NCBI GenBank assembly: GCA_949825045.1
Contig: OX463814.1
Location: forward strand, 37,590,383 to 37,654,382
Direction: 5' to 3'
DNA length: 64,000 bases
From: Argyresthia goedartella
Lineage: Eukaryota > Arthropoda > Insecta > Lepidoptera > Argyresthiidae
Both the position numbers and the translations under genes were made by a program. A model generated the notes under the pieces. That model was not told where the DNA came from, made no database searches, and worked only from the letters and a program-made list of their open reading frames with translations. Shown in pieces: positions 48,284 through 59,125 of the stretch; positions within the stretch are counted from its first letter, which is position 1; each line of letters begins with the position of its first letter.

Positions 48284-48517
48284 ATGGGTGGAAATCAAAG
48301 CAAGCACGAGGAAATACTCATTGCGCAAAACGGAGCTAATAACGCGAGTCCGCGCATCACAGAGGTAGAAACAAAAGTTAATAGTAATTTTGTGATGTTG
48401 ATGGTGCTGACAGTGGCTGTAGTGCTTATGTATTTGTATGTGGCCTTCAGACTTTACAAGAATCATCTAAGAAAATTGTTTAGAAAGGACATGAATGCAG
48501 CATCCCAAAGTGTGTAG
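48284..48517 (+). CDS. Small extra ORF of the gypsy element: putative N-myristoylated membrane protein (77 aa)
   Basis: Lies between integrase and the 3' LTR on the element's sense strand. Starting at ATG 48284 it reads MGGNQSKHEEILIAQNG, a textbook N-myristoylation context (Met-Gly, Ser at position 6, Lys at 7). A hydrophilic part follows, then one hydrophobic segment FVMLMVLTVAVVLMYLYVAF (about residues 36-55) and a basic cytosolic-type end RLYKNHLRKLFRKD. The frame is open upstream to 48245, but the MGG start fits best. It does not resemble an envelope glycoprotein: no signal peptide, no cysteines, no fusion segment. Function unknown. Membrane targeting, for instance of gag particles, is a guess. 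The clean frame inside a young element suggests it is real. Confidence 0.7.
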   Translation: MGGNQSKHEEILIAQNGANNASPRITEVETKVNSNFVMLMVLTVAVVLMYLYVAFRLYKNHLRKLFRKDMNAASQSV

Positions 48518-48529
48518 CGATTACGAAGT

Positions 48530-49272
48530 AGTCTCGTAAGTTTTTTTTTTTTCTTATTGATTGTATTTGCAAAGTATTGTATTGTATTGTATTGCAATGT
48601 ATTGAATTTCAAGTCGGGCATTGAAACACATGTACCGCATATGTATGTATCGTTGGCTTGGGGACACAAAAATGAATAGGTGTACGTTTATTTTTGTGTC
48701 ACACAAGTTAATATGGAATGTACTAAAGTATTTTATGTTAGACTTAAGTGGGTTATCCTCAGTTCAGTTTTGTATAACTACAGTATTTCGTCCCAAGTAA
48801 GTTTGATAACGTATTGATTGATATACAACTTATGTGTAATTGTTGGAATGAGTATCAACGTAGGACTTTCGTGGGATTGTGTACTTAGTATGACGCCAAG
48901 GAGGTACTCATTCCAACAAGTTTTAACTAACGTATTTAATTGCAAGTGTAATTTCTAATCTTTGAATTAGAAAGGAATACATGTAGACAATGTTTTGTTA
49001 AACGGATGTAGGCATAAGCATTGTTATAAATAACAAATGAAACACGATATATATTAACAGAAGGTATATTTCATCATTCAGAATCAGAATACAGTTTTGC
49101 ATTAGTGTTTATCATTGCAGCGTTGCTCAGAACTTAGAGTCAGCAGAATCATTACAGATAGTATCAGGTATTTTTGCATTGTATTGGACGTTTCAAAGTA
49201 CAGTCAGTCAAGTAAGTTTTTGCATAATGTTTTGTAATTGTTAAAAATTTCAAGTAAAATTTTTGTTTTTTA
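48530..49272 (+). other. Noncoding 3' region of the gypsy element
   Basis: About 750 bp between the small ORF and the polypurine tract, with a poly-T run (48540), a GTATT repeat (48573-48595) and a partly repeated GGAATGAGTATCAACGTAGG / GGAGGTACTCATTCCAACAA inverted pair (48844 and 48899). No ORF recognised. Confidence 0.6.
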
Positions 49273-49285
49273 AGAGGGGGATGAG
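49273..49285 (+). other. Polypurine tract of the gypsy element
   Basis: AAGAGGGGGATGAG-type purine run directly before the 3' LTR. Confidence 0.8.
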
Positions 49286-49474
49286 TGTAGGGACATGCTT
49301 ATGTCAGCAATATGTAACAGTGGTAGCGAGTGCGCTCTGCTTGCGAGTTAGTCGTTCCGTAATCGCGTTCTAAGTAACTTGTCTCTTCTGTGTTATCCCG
49401 GGTGTACCGTGTAAAACTGAACTGTAATAAAGGATCTATACTAAAGACTAAGTGAATATTATTGACACTCCTAA
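49286..49474 (+). repeat. 3' LTR of the gypsy element (189 bp)
   Basis: Identical by eye to 43623-43811; followed by the target duplication ATATC. Confidence 0.95.
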
Positions 49475-49639
49475 ATATCTTGAAACAAGTAAAACTGAAG
49501 CAGTAAATAAGTTATGCAGGTAATTTAATAAACTTAGAATTCGTTCTCACCAAACATCACATACGCAAACAAAATTGCAAGTATATTGAGTGTCTCAACC
49601 GCTGTTGCAATTTCCTAAGTTATTCCATATTTATTTTAG

Positions 49640-50100
49640 ATTTTCGGGTTCCGTACCCGAAGTGTGCTAAAGGGGACCCTATTAGTAAGACTCCGTTGTC
49701 TGTCTGTCTGTTTGCCCGTCTGTCACCAGGCTGTATCTCATGAACCGCGATAGAGAGAAAGTTGAATTTTTCACAAATGATGTATTTCTGTTGCCGCTAT
49801 AACAACAAATACAAAAAATAGAATAAAATAATTATTTAAGGGGGCTCCCATACAACAAACGTGATTTTTTTGTTCTTTTTTGATCGATATTGAAAACTCC
49901 AACAGGTAGACGCTTAAAATATTCACAGAATATTGATTTATATATTCACTTAAAAAATAAATAATTGAATTTAAATAAAATTAATACTTAAGGGGGGCTT
50001 CCGTACAACAAAGCTGTTTTTTTGCCGTTTTTAAAGATAATGGTACGAAACCATTCAAACTTTGTGCGCGAGTCCGACTCTCGCTTGGCCTTTTTTATTT
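49640..50100 (+). repeat. Interspersed repeat family F, copy 2
   Basis: TTCGGGTTCCGTACCCGAAG, GTCTGTCTGTCTGTTTGCCC, TCACCAGGCTGTATCTCATG, TGTTGCCGCTATAACAAC, TTTGTGCGCGAGTCCGACTC and CGCTTGGCC. Complementary in orientation to 3508-3916. Two GGGGGCTYCC segments (49840, 49992) show a partial internal duplication. Confidence 0.75.
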
Positions 50101-50227
50101 ATTTCTGTTTTTTCTTCGGACTCACGGCTATAATCAGCGGAACTACATCATGCAAGTTAAACCATTAACATCATGCAAATTAAAGCATTATTACGGAAAT
50201 CATTGACACAGTATCTAGTCAATGTGC

Positions 50228-50990
50228 TTACAATGTGACAAAGGCTTTCGTAATGCAGAAGAGAGCAATCCGTACGATAGTTCGCATTTCACAGATGGAA
50301 TCGTGCAGGCCGCATTTCATTAGGTTAGGGATACTAACGGTTCCTGCGCTTTATAAACTTGTTTTATTGGTTGGGTTATCTAAAAACATTCATTAATTAG
50401 AAAACCTGGAACAGAGGTCTAAACGAGTAACTTCGCGTCGGAAGGACTTCCCAATTGAATCCGCACCGAAGTTAGTGATAGCACGACATGCTGCTAGTTT
50501 TCAGTCGCTATTTTTATTTAAACATCTACCAGTGGAGCTTAAAGCTTTAGTTACACACAGCAGCTTTAAACATAAACTTAAATTATACCTGTTACAAAAG
50601 AGCCCCTACAGCATTGAAGAATTTATTAATTTAAAGTGAATTTAATAGTACCTTTTGACATACCTAATATTATTATTGTTTGTGATTACAATTTATAAAT
50701 TAATTTTGACACATTATGTACTGACTCGAATGAACAAATATTTATGGACATGCTCTTTAGATTTAGTCGTTAAGATTAGATTTAGTCTATGGTTAAGTAT
50801 TTAATCTATTTTTATTTTATTTTAATTATCATCTTTAATTTTTAATTTAAAATTTTATCTGTGTCATTTGTTATACAATGTTTATTTGATTGATGATTAA
50901 TTTATTAATTTTAAATTTTACTTAATTTTTGTAATTTCACATACAATCTTTGTATCGTTTTTGAATAAAATACTTACGACTTATGACTTA
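50228..50990 (+). pseudogene. LINE E fragment: RT C-terminus and 3' UTR
   Basis: Plus-strand reading KAFVMQKRAIRTIVRIS, ESCRPHFIRLGILTVPALYK, then VTSRRKDFPIESAPKLVI, HLPVELKALVTHSSFKHKLK and KSPYSIEEFINLK before a stop (50637). This is the usual end of a LINE RT (QKRAIR, CRP.F..L.ILT, F...L..yL). The AT-rich UTR ends TGAATAAAATACTTACGACT near 50985. 5'-truncated and with stops. Confidence 0.8.
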
Positions 50991-52620
50991 GTCTGATGTT
51001 GCGATCATATATTGTGAAAATCATATTTTTTAACATTAACACTTTGACAACCAACCATTTTATAGCTCGCCTTTTCTGGTACGCCGGCGATTTTTGTAGA
51101 TATTGTAATATTTATAAAAAAGAACTATCTGTGCTACATGCAAATTTTTATTTGATTTATACGATGGGTTTATTTCTTAGCAGGATTAAAAAAAACATAT
51201 CATAATTATTTGTTTTTATTTGAAAATATCTCTACAAATAGGGCCAAAAAGTGAAAAAAAACTCTTACACTCTCGATGAACATTTCCTTTTTTTGTCGCG
51301 CGCGCGTCTTAAATCGTTAGCCTCTCTTACACCCTGCACCTCACGTCGTGAACGATACAAGTGTGCGTAACTAAAGCATCATTTAATCAAGGTTACACGC
51401 GACTAGCAGGTTCCACATTGAGCGAGGCATGCGCGCGAAGCAAATCCTCGGTCGGTCTGGACGTGCCTCGTCCGAGCATGCCTCGGCCCGAGCCATACGT
51501 TGCTGGTTTTTGTCGATGCTCAAAGGCGCCTTAGAACGTTTGCCGCGTGCACTCAGAACGTGTAACCTGTTTTACCTCAGTCGGTCGTGTAACGTTTTTG
51601 TGATGGATAAAGAACAGTGCATTACGTTAGACTGAGCGCTCGACTGAGGCTCAGCCTCCTTCAAAAAGATTACAGACCGACGCTGCATCGCGAGGCAAAC
51701 GCTGCGAGGCAAACGTCCAAGGCTGCCTCGCGTAACGCCAGGCTCAGTGTGGACCCTGATAATGACGTCCTGCGCGCGTGAGTTTGAAACAAACGATATG
51801 AAAGTCAGTGCTGTACTGAGTACGAGATCAGTGTCATACTGTACCAATGCGTGATCGGCTATCAATATTAAATTGTCATTACTGGATAAAAATAACAGCA
51901 ATTTCAAAATGTGTCAAGCGCACCCACACGCACATCCCTCAACCGGCGTCTTGGGTTCTTGGGTACTGGAAACGATAAACAAGATCTTGTCTATCATTTC
52001 CAATACCCAAGACGCAGGTTACGTTATTTTGAAGGATAGGGTATTACAACAATCCTGTACAAATATTTTTTTTGGTCAATGAATGGAAATAAACTTTACT
52101 TTTGCTTTACTAGTACGCAATATAATACATTTTTTCACGGGGTTGCCATTTCACAAAATCTTCCTTTTCTAGATATTTGTCGAAATACTGACTTTATTTA
52201 TTTAAGTCTCTTTATGTAGGTTATTTGTTTGTCGTCAATTGAAGGTCAAAAATATCTGCCTTTTATTAAAACCATATTTCAATTTATTAAGGCACTATTT
52301 AGATACATGTACAACAGAGACATACGTGAGCAAAATGAGCACAAACTACTAACTTGTTATAAATAAAAAGTGGCACTTCTTTGCTTTCAATACTTCTCTT
52401 TCTGGGCAGTGTCGGGCAAGTGAAAAAAAAAAAAAAAGTAATAAAAGGTCAAGCTAACCCAACTTTCACAAGTTTTCGAGCTGCCTTTGTAAGACTTATC
52501 TAGTTAAAGATCAGCATGATGTTGCTTTTTTTATACCACAAGGCCTTTCTCTTACAGTCTGTGCTTTGAATTAGCCTCGTGGAGCTGGCGGGAATCCATA
52601 GACTTTTAACATTTTCATAA
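50991..52620. other. Transporter intron, mixed sequence, no gene
   Basis: AT-rich to 51240, then GC-richer (51280-51760) with a CGCGCGCG run (51297) and a short duplication GCGAGGCAAACGCT / GCGAGGCAAACGTC (51690, 51704). An imperfect hairpin pairs GTCTTGGGT...TACTGGAAACGATA (51951-51978) with TATCATTTCCAATACCCAAG (51992-52011). No convincing ORF. Confidence 0.5.
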
Positions 52621-53119
52621 CTTTATCTACACACGTATTAAAAACCCTCTTTACTGCGTACAAAAACCGCACGTTACGATCAGCATAATGTTAAACTACT
52701 TAGTAAAAACTCATTTCTTGTCTGAAAAATTACACATTATGACCATAATGTGTAATTTTTCTACATATTATGACATTCAAATTTCGAACGCCGACGCCCG
52801 CCTGCTTGCCGCCCCTTGTTTGTCTGTGAATTTGGTACTGACATTCATATTTCGAACGCCGACGCCCGTCTGCGTGAAGTTGGTACTACAGAACAAGCTA
52901 AACAACTGCAAAACCACAATGCCGGTCAAATATGCGGTTCCAGAACACATCAAAGAGAGCTTATGATATGTGTGTAGATAAACTAGTTTATGAAACTGTA
53001 CATAATTAGGCATTAAAACTCTCGAGTGATATTATTATGAAACTCGCCTTCGGCTCGTTTCATAAACCCACTCTCGAGTATTAATGCCCTCCATTATGTA
53101 GCAGTCACATAAACTACTA
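52621..53119 (+). repeat. Repeat family H, copy 3
   Basis: Same landmarks as 31150-31569, plus an internal partial duplication of the CGAACGCCGACGCCCG region (52787 and 52854). Near its end it carries an imperfect palindrome: AAAACTCTCGAGTG ... ATGAAACTCGCC / GGCTCGTTTCAT ... CACTCTCGAGTATT (53015-53086). Confidence 0.88.
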
Positions 53120-54012
53120 TTATGCGTGGAGTGGGTGGGAGCAGATAACAATGGGCTCATGGAGCTCTGGGAACGACTCGTTTTTATGTCATAAATAATA
53201 TCAATTAGGTCGACGATGTTTGATATTGATAAATTGTTTATATGTAAAACTCAAAACACAAATCATTTCTGGTAAGTAGGCAAAAATAATGCACTTTTAC
53301 AGGTCAAACATTTAAGGATCCATCCTTACACGGCCAGAAAAGCAAATAATCACCTGATCACAAAATCTGATATTCCAAAAGGATCACTCTGGCCATTTTC
53401 ATGCAAGTTTGCGCGAGCGAAGCCGCGGGCACCTGCTTGTCATATTTTAAATTAATGTTAAATTAATTTTATTTATTCAACATTTTTTTTTAGGTCTCAG
53501 CTATTCATTCGGTAATTACCAAGACTATGAAATGTGACATTTCATTGATCAGCTATTGTTGTATTAAAAATTGGCCACGTTAAGATGTTAGATTATATGT
53601 CGTTAATTTCGTGTATTTGTTTATCAACTTTTGGAAAATATCCCTTGTGAAGTAATTGGATCATATTCAGACAAATTATAATCACATAACTTCTGATTAT
53701 GAACCAACCAACTAAAAGCGACAAAACTCAAACGTTAGGAAGTTGCGGGATTTCTGTAGTAATTAACAAACGAATGAGATTTGGAAACGAATTCGTAATT
53801 TCATATATTGTAATTAATTTATCTAGAAATCCAACGATATCCAATATATGTTGAAATTATGAACGGGAAAGCCATAAAAACCAATAAATTAGACCACTTG
53901 ACACGTCGTTATCCAAAACGTAACGATGATTCCGAAACTCTTTATTTTTCCCCCCAAAACCATTCACAACGTCTTCTAAGAAACTTTACTTCAATAAATA
54001 AAAAGTCCTTAC
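53120..54012. other. Transporter intron, nothing recognised
   Basis: AT-rich. GCGAGCGAAGCCGCGGGCAC at 53413 resembles the tail of a common lepidopteran repeat. The frame starting at 53859 partly runs over the transporter exon on the other strand and is a shadow. Confidence 0.45.
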
Positions 54013-54225
54013 CAAGAATCCTGGGGCAGATTCAACGTGACGCTCCCTTTGACCTCGTCCCCATACTTCAGGTAACCGAAGAAGCCGAAGACACCATACA
54101 AAGTTATCACAATCACCATGGAGACATTGAGTACTCCTGGACAACCGAGGAAGCTTTGGGGGCGTTTCATCTCGTTCTCTATCGGCATTACCACGCCGAC
54201 GCCTTCCATTGCGAATATCACTGTG
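54013..54225 (-). CDS. SLC36/PAT-like amino acid transporter, internal exon
   Basis: Reads TVIFAMEGVGVVMPIENEMK, RPQSFLGCPGVLNVSMVIVI, TLYGVFGFFGYLKYGDEVKG and SVTLNLPQDS. FAMEGVGVVMPIENEM is a signature of PAT-like transporters, and GYLKYGDE with LNLP is equally conserved. Two hydrophobic helices are visible. Acceptor TTTTATTCCAG, donor GTAAGG; phases agree with both neighbours (one base in, two out). Conserved intracellular loop residues are intact. Confidence 0.97.
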
Positions 54226-54429
54226 CTGGAATAAAACAGAAATATCTTCAGCGTTTAAAGGCTCCATGGACTACAGGTTTCATGCTAAGGCTCCATGGTC
54301 AAGGGGTTTCACGCTGGCTTCTCAGGCAGATTTTGCGGGTTCGGATCCGGTGCTGGCCATGTACCAGTAAGAGAAGGAATTTATCCTCAGTATATTATAC
54401 GGAAGTTCTAACGATGATGAAAACCTTCG

Positions 54430-54670
54430 TGAGGAAACCTTCAATCTCCAAGGCTGCGGTGATGGGCTAGCCTCCTGTCACGCAAAATAGAGTATTGAAT
54501 AACTGGCTAAACGTGGGTACAGTAGTGCCTCTGCCATCTCGTAAGAGAAATTGCGTGACGATATGTTCTATGTAACTTTCATTACATTCACGACTAATTT
54601 TCACATATTTTAGTACTAAAATATGTTTAAAGATAGTTGTGAATGCAATGAAAGTTACAGTTATTTTACC
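54430..54670. repeat. Repeat fragment with a nested palindrome
   Basis: AGGCTGCGGTGATGGGCTAG matches 37266. Arms TGTAACTTTCATTACATTCA (54569) and TGAATGCAATGAAAGTTACA (54639) are inverted around an exact palindrome CATATTTTAGTACTAAAATATG centred near 54612. Confidence 0.75.
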
Positions 54671-54792
54671 TCTACCCACATACGGTTGTTTAGCTTGAGC
54701 TCTTATTGTCATATTTAGTTTTCAGACATACCTTTTCGAAATATTTAAATGTTATATTATATCATAAGCTATTGTTTCCGGAAAAGTTAATA

Positions 54793-55021
54793 CACTGACG
54801 AGCAATTTAAAAGTTCCACCCACAAAATGCCGACAAACACCTTAATATCTCCTAAGACATAGAACCTAGCTTCATAAATTAAAAAGTATACGTTTTTAAT
54901 TGGTAATATTCTGATGCGCTGTTAAATGTACTTCAATATTGCAGACGGCATCATTAAGGAGTTTCCCGTTTAGGAGTAATTTGGTGCTATGTCACTGCAC
55001 CTTTTTCATTGCTCGTCAGTG
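54793..55021. mobile_element. MITE family 3, copy 2 (TA target)
   Basis: TA followed by CACTGACGAGCAATTTAAAA at the left; TTTTTCATTGCTCGTCAGTG followed by TA at the right. Tc1/mariner-like ends without a transposase. Confidence 0.9.
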
Positions 55022-55280
55022 TAATAACCAATGTCTAAAAATCAAGGTTTTTGCCAACTACGCCAACGGGCTTGTCAAGCGGGACATGGTGGCCTGGGCC
55101 TACGTCTAGCTAAACAGTAGAATCATGTAGCCTGAAATGACGAGAGTGAAATATAATCACCAAGTTAAAAACTTAAAAAAAGTCTTCAAGTTCAAGCCCT
55201 AGTTCTTCATCCCCGTCGGGATGCGAATGTCTCTTTGTACAAGATGGTGATGAAACTATTGGTCTGAGGCTAAAAGATAG
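55022..55280. other. Transporter intron, short repeat pair
   Basis: CACCAAGTTAAAAAC with CCGTCGGGATGCGAATGTC (55161-55231) recurs at 55877-55943; no gene. Confidence 0.5.
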
Positions 55281-55455
55281 AAGTACTACGTTACACACCC
55301 CAGTTGCACACCCATACCACCATCAAGTACTACGTTACACACCCCAGTTGCACACCCATACCACCATCAAGTACTACGTTACACACCCCAGTTGCACACC
55401 CATACCACCATCAAATACTACGTTACACACCCATACCACCATCAAGCACTACGTT
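55281..55455. repeat. 44-bp tandem repeat, about 3.5 units
   Basis: Units of AGTACTACGTTACACACCCC plus AGTTGCACACCCATACCACC plus ATCA, starting at 55282, 55326 and 55370, and a last shortened unit. Confidence 0.93.
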
Positions 55456-55742
55456 TCCGGCAACCAGGGGTTACGGAGATGTGGAGCTTCGTATGTTGTC
55501 TTATATTAAGCTAGGAGTCACAAAAGAGCAGAGAGTTAACCCTCGAAAGAGCAGTGATTGACCTTGGCAAAAAAAATATTGCGAAAGGACGTGTTACGTT
55601 AAGCCGAGTCAAAAGTTTCGAAGGCATAGTCTTGTTAGATATGGACATCAACAAATGATTAAATCGACGACATGATGACAGATAGTTATCGGAAATTACG
55701 AGATCACAAAATCTGTCTTCCGATAATCAATAATATAATATA

Positions 55743-55809
55743 GCTCGCTTTTCACTATGGGATATCATGTAATACTTACATGTTATATCCTACAGTGAAA
55801 AGTGAGCTT
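55743..55809. repeat. Pre-miRNA-sized imperfect hairpin
   Basis: AGCTCGCTTTTCACTATGGG and ATATCATGTAA pair with TTACATGTTATATCC and TACAGTGAAAAGTGAGCT around a 3-nt loop, about 32 bp with four to five mismatches. Confidence 0.75.
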
Positions 55810-56190
55810 AATACAATACGAATATACGGCACATAAGTGAAAAAAATGCAAACAAAGAACGTAAACAACACACATAATTCACCAAGTTAAAAACAAAAAA
55901 AAACAAGACCTCTTTCTTCAGCCCCGGTCGGGATGCGAATGTCGTCAAAATACCCAAAAACAAGGCTACGAGATCTGGGGTCACGGCAGTGCCCCCGTCA
56001 AGACGAGCAAGCGAAGCGCAATGGCACTATCTACTTCTTTTCGAAGCGCTTCGTCGATTTTTGGACCCTAAGAACTTGGGTTTGGATCACAGCAGTTAAA
56101 CAATATTATCGGGATATGATAACAGCTCAATATATTTATAAAGTTTCAATAGCAAAGCTCTTACACTTTATATTTTATTGACATCTAAAC
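55810..56190. other. Transporter intron, repeat fragment
   Basis: Contains GACGAGCAAGCGAAGCGCAA (56000) and GAAGCGCTTCGTCGATTTTT (56044), a short palindrome-like piece of an interspersed repeat; no gene. Confidence 0.45.
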
Positions 56191-56960
56191 TACTTCGACT
56201 TCGTCACTGACGCACTCACTCACTGATGACCATCAAAATTCTTAGGGTACTTCCTCAAGTCCTAGAAAGCTGAAATTTGGTATTTAAGCTAGTATTAGTA
56301 CAGAAACAATAAAAAAATCTAAACTTGGAGTTTTTACCCGCAAACCCTTGGAACCCCCCAACTAGGGGATAGAAGTTTGTATAAGACTTTCGCAAATTGA
56401 TGCTAAAGGTCTGAAAATGTATATAGGGATTCCTTGTTATAAATAATGAATAACATATTTCAGGATTTTAAGTAAATCACCCTTTTTAAATTAGGGAATG
56501 GAAGTTTGTATACAGTTTCCCATAGAAATTGAATTTCGAGCTAGAGATCTGAAAATTATACAACTACACATACTTCTTATTATAGTAGTATTATATATTA
56601 CAAATAAGAAAATATGTGTTTCAGGTTAAGAAAACATCCCTCAACCCCTTACTTAAAAGGGGATAGGGCTCTCGTCATGTTTCAGAATATTTGTACTTAA
56701 TCTACAAATACTAAAACTACACTTACTTTTCTATAGGTATTTCGTTAATTAGCACAAACATTAAAAATATCTAAATCTTGGAATTTTCGCCTCCTACCCA
56801 ATAAACTAGGGGATGGAAGTTTGTATGAGACATAAATTTTGATGCTAAGGTCTGAAAATTTATAAAGGGAATCCTTGTTATAAATTATAGAACATATATA
56901 ACAGGATTATTAGTAATTCACCCCTCACTGTTTAAATTAGGAGATGCAATTAGGCGCGCG
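56191..56960. repeat. Degenerate dispersed repeat with recurring GGGGATRGAAGTTTGTAT
   Basis: The block AACTAGGGGATxGAAGTTTG plus GATGCTAAxGGTCTGAAAAT plus TCCTTGTTATAAAT occurs at 56358-56450 and 56806-56886, with a weaker version at 56500. The spacing (about 450 bp) suggests an old duplication. Confidence 0.7.
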
Positions 56961-58430
56961 CAAAACGCCTAAAGTGTACCCGAACATCGGTCTAAGAATA
57001 TTATAAAATATCAAAAGCGGTGCATTAGAGTGATACGTTACTGGGTATCGTATTGTATGCCACTGATCCGTAGATGATAATTGGGTGGTTAATGTCAACT
57101 TGAACCGCAATCGAAGAGTCAAGTCTAAAACAGAAATAACAATGCTGAATCCCGATTCCACAAACATATATTACTAATTGGAAAAAGGCAAAGTAGAGAG
57201 TGGGCTTATAAAAGGCACCGCTGATGTGCAAGAAATACACCCCGAAAAAAGAAGACAAAATCTACTAAATAAAAAAATATTGTCTCAGGCATCTTAAAAA
57301 AGGAGTGAAATCCCACCAGAAAAAAATTCATGTAAAATGTTGCCAAGACGAGACCATATGGCTCGCACTATCAGAAAGTTATCAGAGCTCATGTAGAGAC
57401 AAGCTTCTAACTCTACATATCCTAACTCTACAAGCCCTAACTTTACAAACTCTACACCTTAGTGGAAATATGTGGTTTGGCCGTTTCCTTACCGTCACAT
57501 GGGCGTAAAGTGAAAAATTAATTCGCTTCATTCTCCATCTGTTTCACAAAAAATATCTTCAAAGTAACTTACTTGTTAGCATTGCCTTTGCCAATATTGT
57601 TCAGTAATATATTAGAATGCTTCTTCCGTTAATTTAACAATTTGGCTTGCTTCCTGTCCTACATTATTACTGCATATTCGCTTTTTTTAAAGGCTCCACA
57701 TAAACTCGATGGTGTTTGAGTCATAATGATATGGTGGTAAGCTAGTTGTTCTATGTCCATAAACCTTAAGCAATTGGTTAGCCTCGTATACTGTAACTTC
57801 TTTATGCTCCTTTACTTGCTCATAAAGTTGAACTTTCATCTTGATAAAGATTATCCCTTAGTTTTTATCCAATTTCGCATAACGGCTTTAGAGGGTGCCT
57901 TATTTACCGCAACAATATGATAATCCGCATTATCCATAACGATTATACTGCTAAGCGGTAAATTAGGTATTTTTCATAAAATTGGTTTTGTTCATGTCGT
58001 CGTGGTAATCTCAAGATTTTAACTGAGATTCAAAAAAATAACTGAGCGTTTGGTATCAAACCAATTTCACCAAATGCATGCAAAATAATCCAGAACGCAA
58101 CAGTGGAATAGTTTGTTAGGACACCTTCCTTATCCTACGTTTGCCAACATTTTCTAAGAGAGAACGAAGCGAGTATATATGAATTTAAATGTGTTAATGA
58201 AATTTGTGCAGCGATTTGGAATTTCTCTGTAATATTGTGCAAAATTAAATTAATAAATAATAAATAAATATGTTTCATAGAGAAATATAATATGTCGGAC
58301 TTCAGTACGATTTTGTCTTAAAATGTCTAAATATCTGTATCTCCGAGCTATAATATCATCATAATATCGTATAATATAATTTTGTTCCAAAAGAAGTTTT
58401 CTTTCAGAGCCACATTTTTAAATCGATGTG
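56961..58430. other. Transporter intron, AT-rich, nothing recognised
   Basis: Short overlapping frames without domains. CTCTACA-type short repeats at 57409-57460. Confidence 0.4.
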
Positions 58431-58680
58431 GGCAAAGGCCTCCTGAGTCCATACCTCCCTGGACTGCGCCGGCCACCCCGGCAGAAACTTGTCAAGATTC
58501 ATCTCCGCCTTTTGGCATCCATGAGTGGCGAAGTTCACCCATTCGTCTGGGTGCATACGAATGACGTAGCCGGTCTAGTTCCACTTTAGCTTGGCGGTCT
58601 GTGCACCCAGAGAAGCCAGTTAAAGAGTCATTAAGGTTTCCTCATGGTTCCCATCACCTTTAGAATGTCTCTTTGATATA
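58431..58680. repeat. GC-richer repeat-like segment
   Basis: GATGTGGGCAAAGGCCTCCT and the following CCGGC-rich text resemble the 'hidden RTE' repeats common in Lepidoptera, but no coding motif remains. Identification tentative. Confidence 0.35.
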
Positions 58681-58778
58681 CATCAAAATGAATGAAAATT
58701 ATTATTAGTGCAGCCTTTACCGGGTCTCACAGAAAGGTGTTGTCATATTTGAAGGTATGGTTGGGACATCATCATCCC

Positions 58779-58939
58779 ACTCTAAACAACTTTTACTATG
58801 AAACCGATCTGATCAGACAAACGTAGTTTTCAGTTCTCCGTACAAATCAGCTGGCCCTTCCGGATCAAAATGAATTCAGAAGTGAAAAATAAAGTTGCTC
58901 TGATCTAATCGGTTTCATAACGAAAGTTGTTCAGAATAG
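58779..58939. mobile_element. Foldback MITE family 1, copy 2
   Basis: CTCTAAACAACTTTTACTAT and GAAACCGATCTGATCAGA at the left; TCTGATCTAATCGGTTTCAT and AACGAAAGTTGTTCAGAATAG at the right. The centre ACAAATCAGCTGGCC matches the copy at 8733-8870. Confidence 0.85.
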
Positions 58940-59125
58940 TATCCCCAACTTTTTCCTCAAATGTGACTACACATTTCTGTTATAACCTGTTTGATATTGC
59001 TGTCATCGAACTGCTTGGCAGAAGCCTTTTATCCCCTCCTCCACACATCTCGCTCCTGGGCCGATCCCCACCAGAAAACAACACCTAAAATAATAATTTA
59101 ATTAAATATTTAACTTTATCCTCAC

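Larger units (their letters stand above)
43623..49474 (+). mobile_element. Full-length CsRn1-clade Ty3/gypsy LTR retrotransposon
   Basis: 5.85-kb element with identical 189-bp LTRs, a 5-bp target duplication ATATC on both sides (43618-43622 and 49475-49479), a tRNA-Trp-type primer-binding site, gag, pol, a small extra ORF and a polypurine tract. The CHCC type of gag zinc motif together with a tRNA-Trp primer is the published signature of the CsRn1 clade. It lies in sense (+) inside an intron of the minus-strand transporter gene, so it is antisense to that gene. Identical LTRs and a perfect target duplication imply a recent insertion. Confidence 0.96.

Noticed and set aside
48284..48517. Envelope gene of the gypsy element
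   Set aside because: The only ORF after integrase is 77 codons with no signal peptide, cysteines or cleavage site; it is not an envelope.
53859..54470. 203-residue plus-strand frame
   Set aside because: It is antisense to transporter exon 54013-54225, which has correct splice sites and strong family motifs.
55304..55561. 85-residue frame with repeated THPSCTPIPPSS
   Set aside because: Created by the 44-bp tandem repeat; no start context or similarity.
56937..57258. Hydrophobic minus-strand frames
   Set aside because: AT-rich intron sequence gives Phe/Leu/Tyr-rich frames by composition; no splice sites fit the transporter phases.
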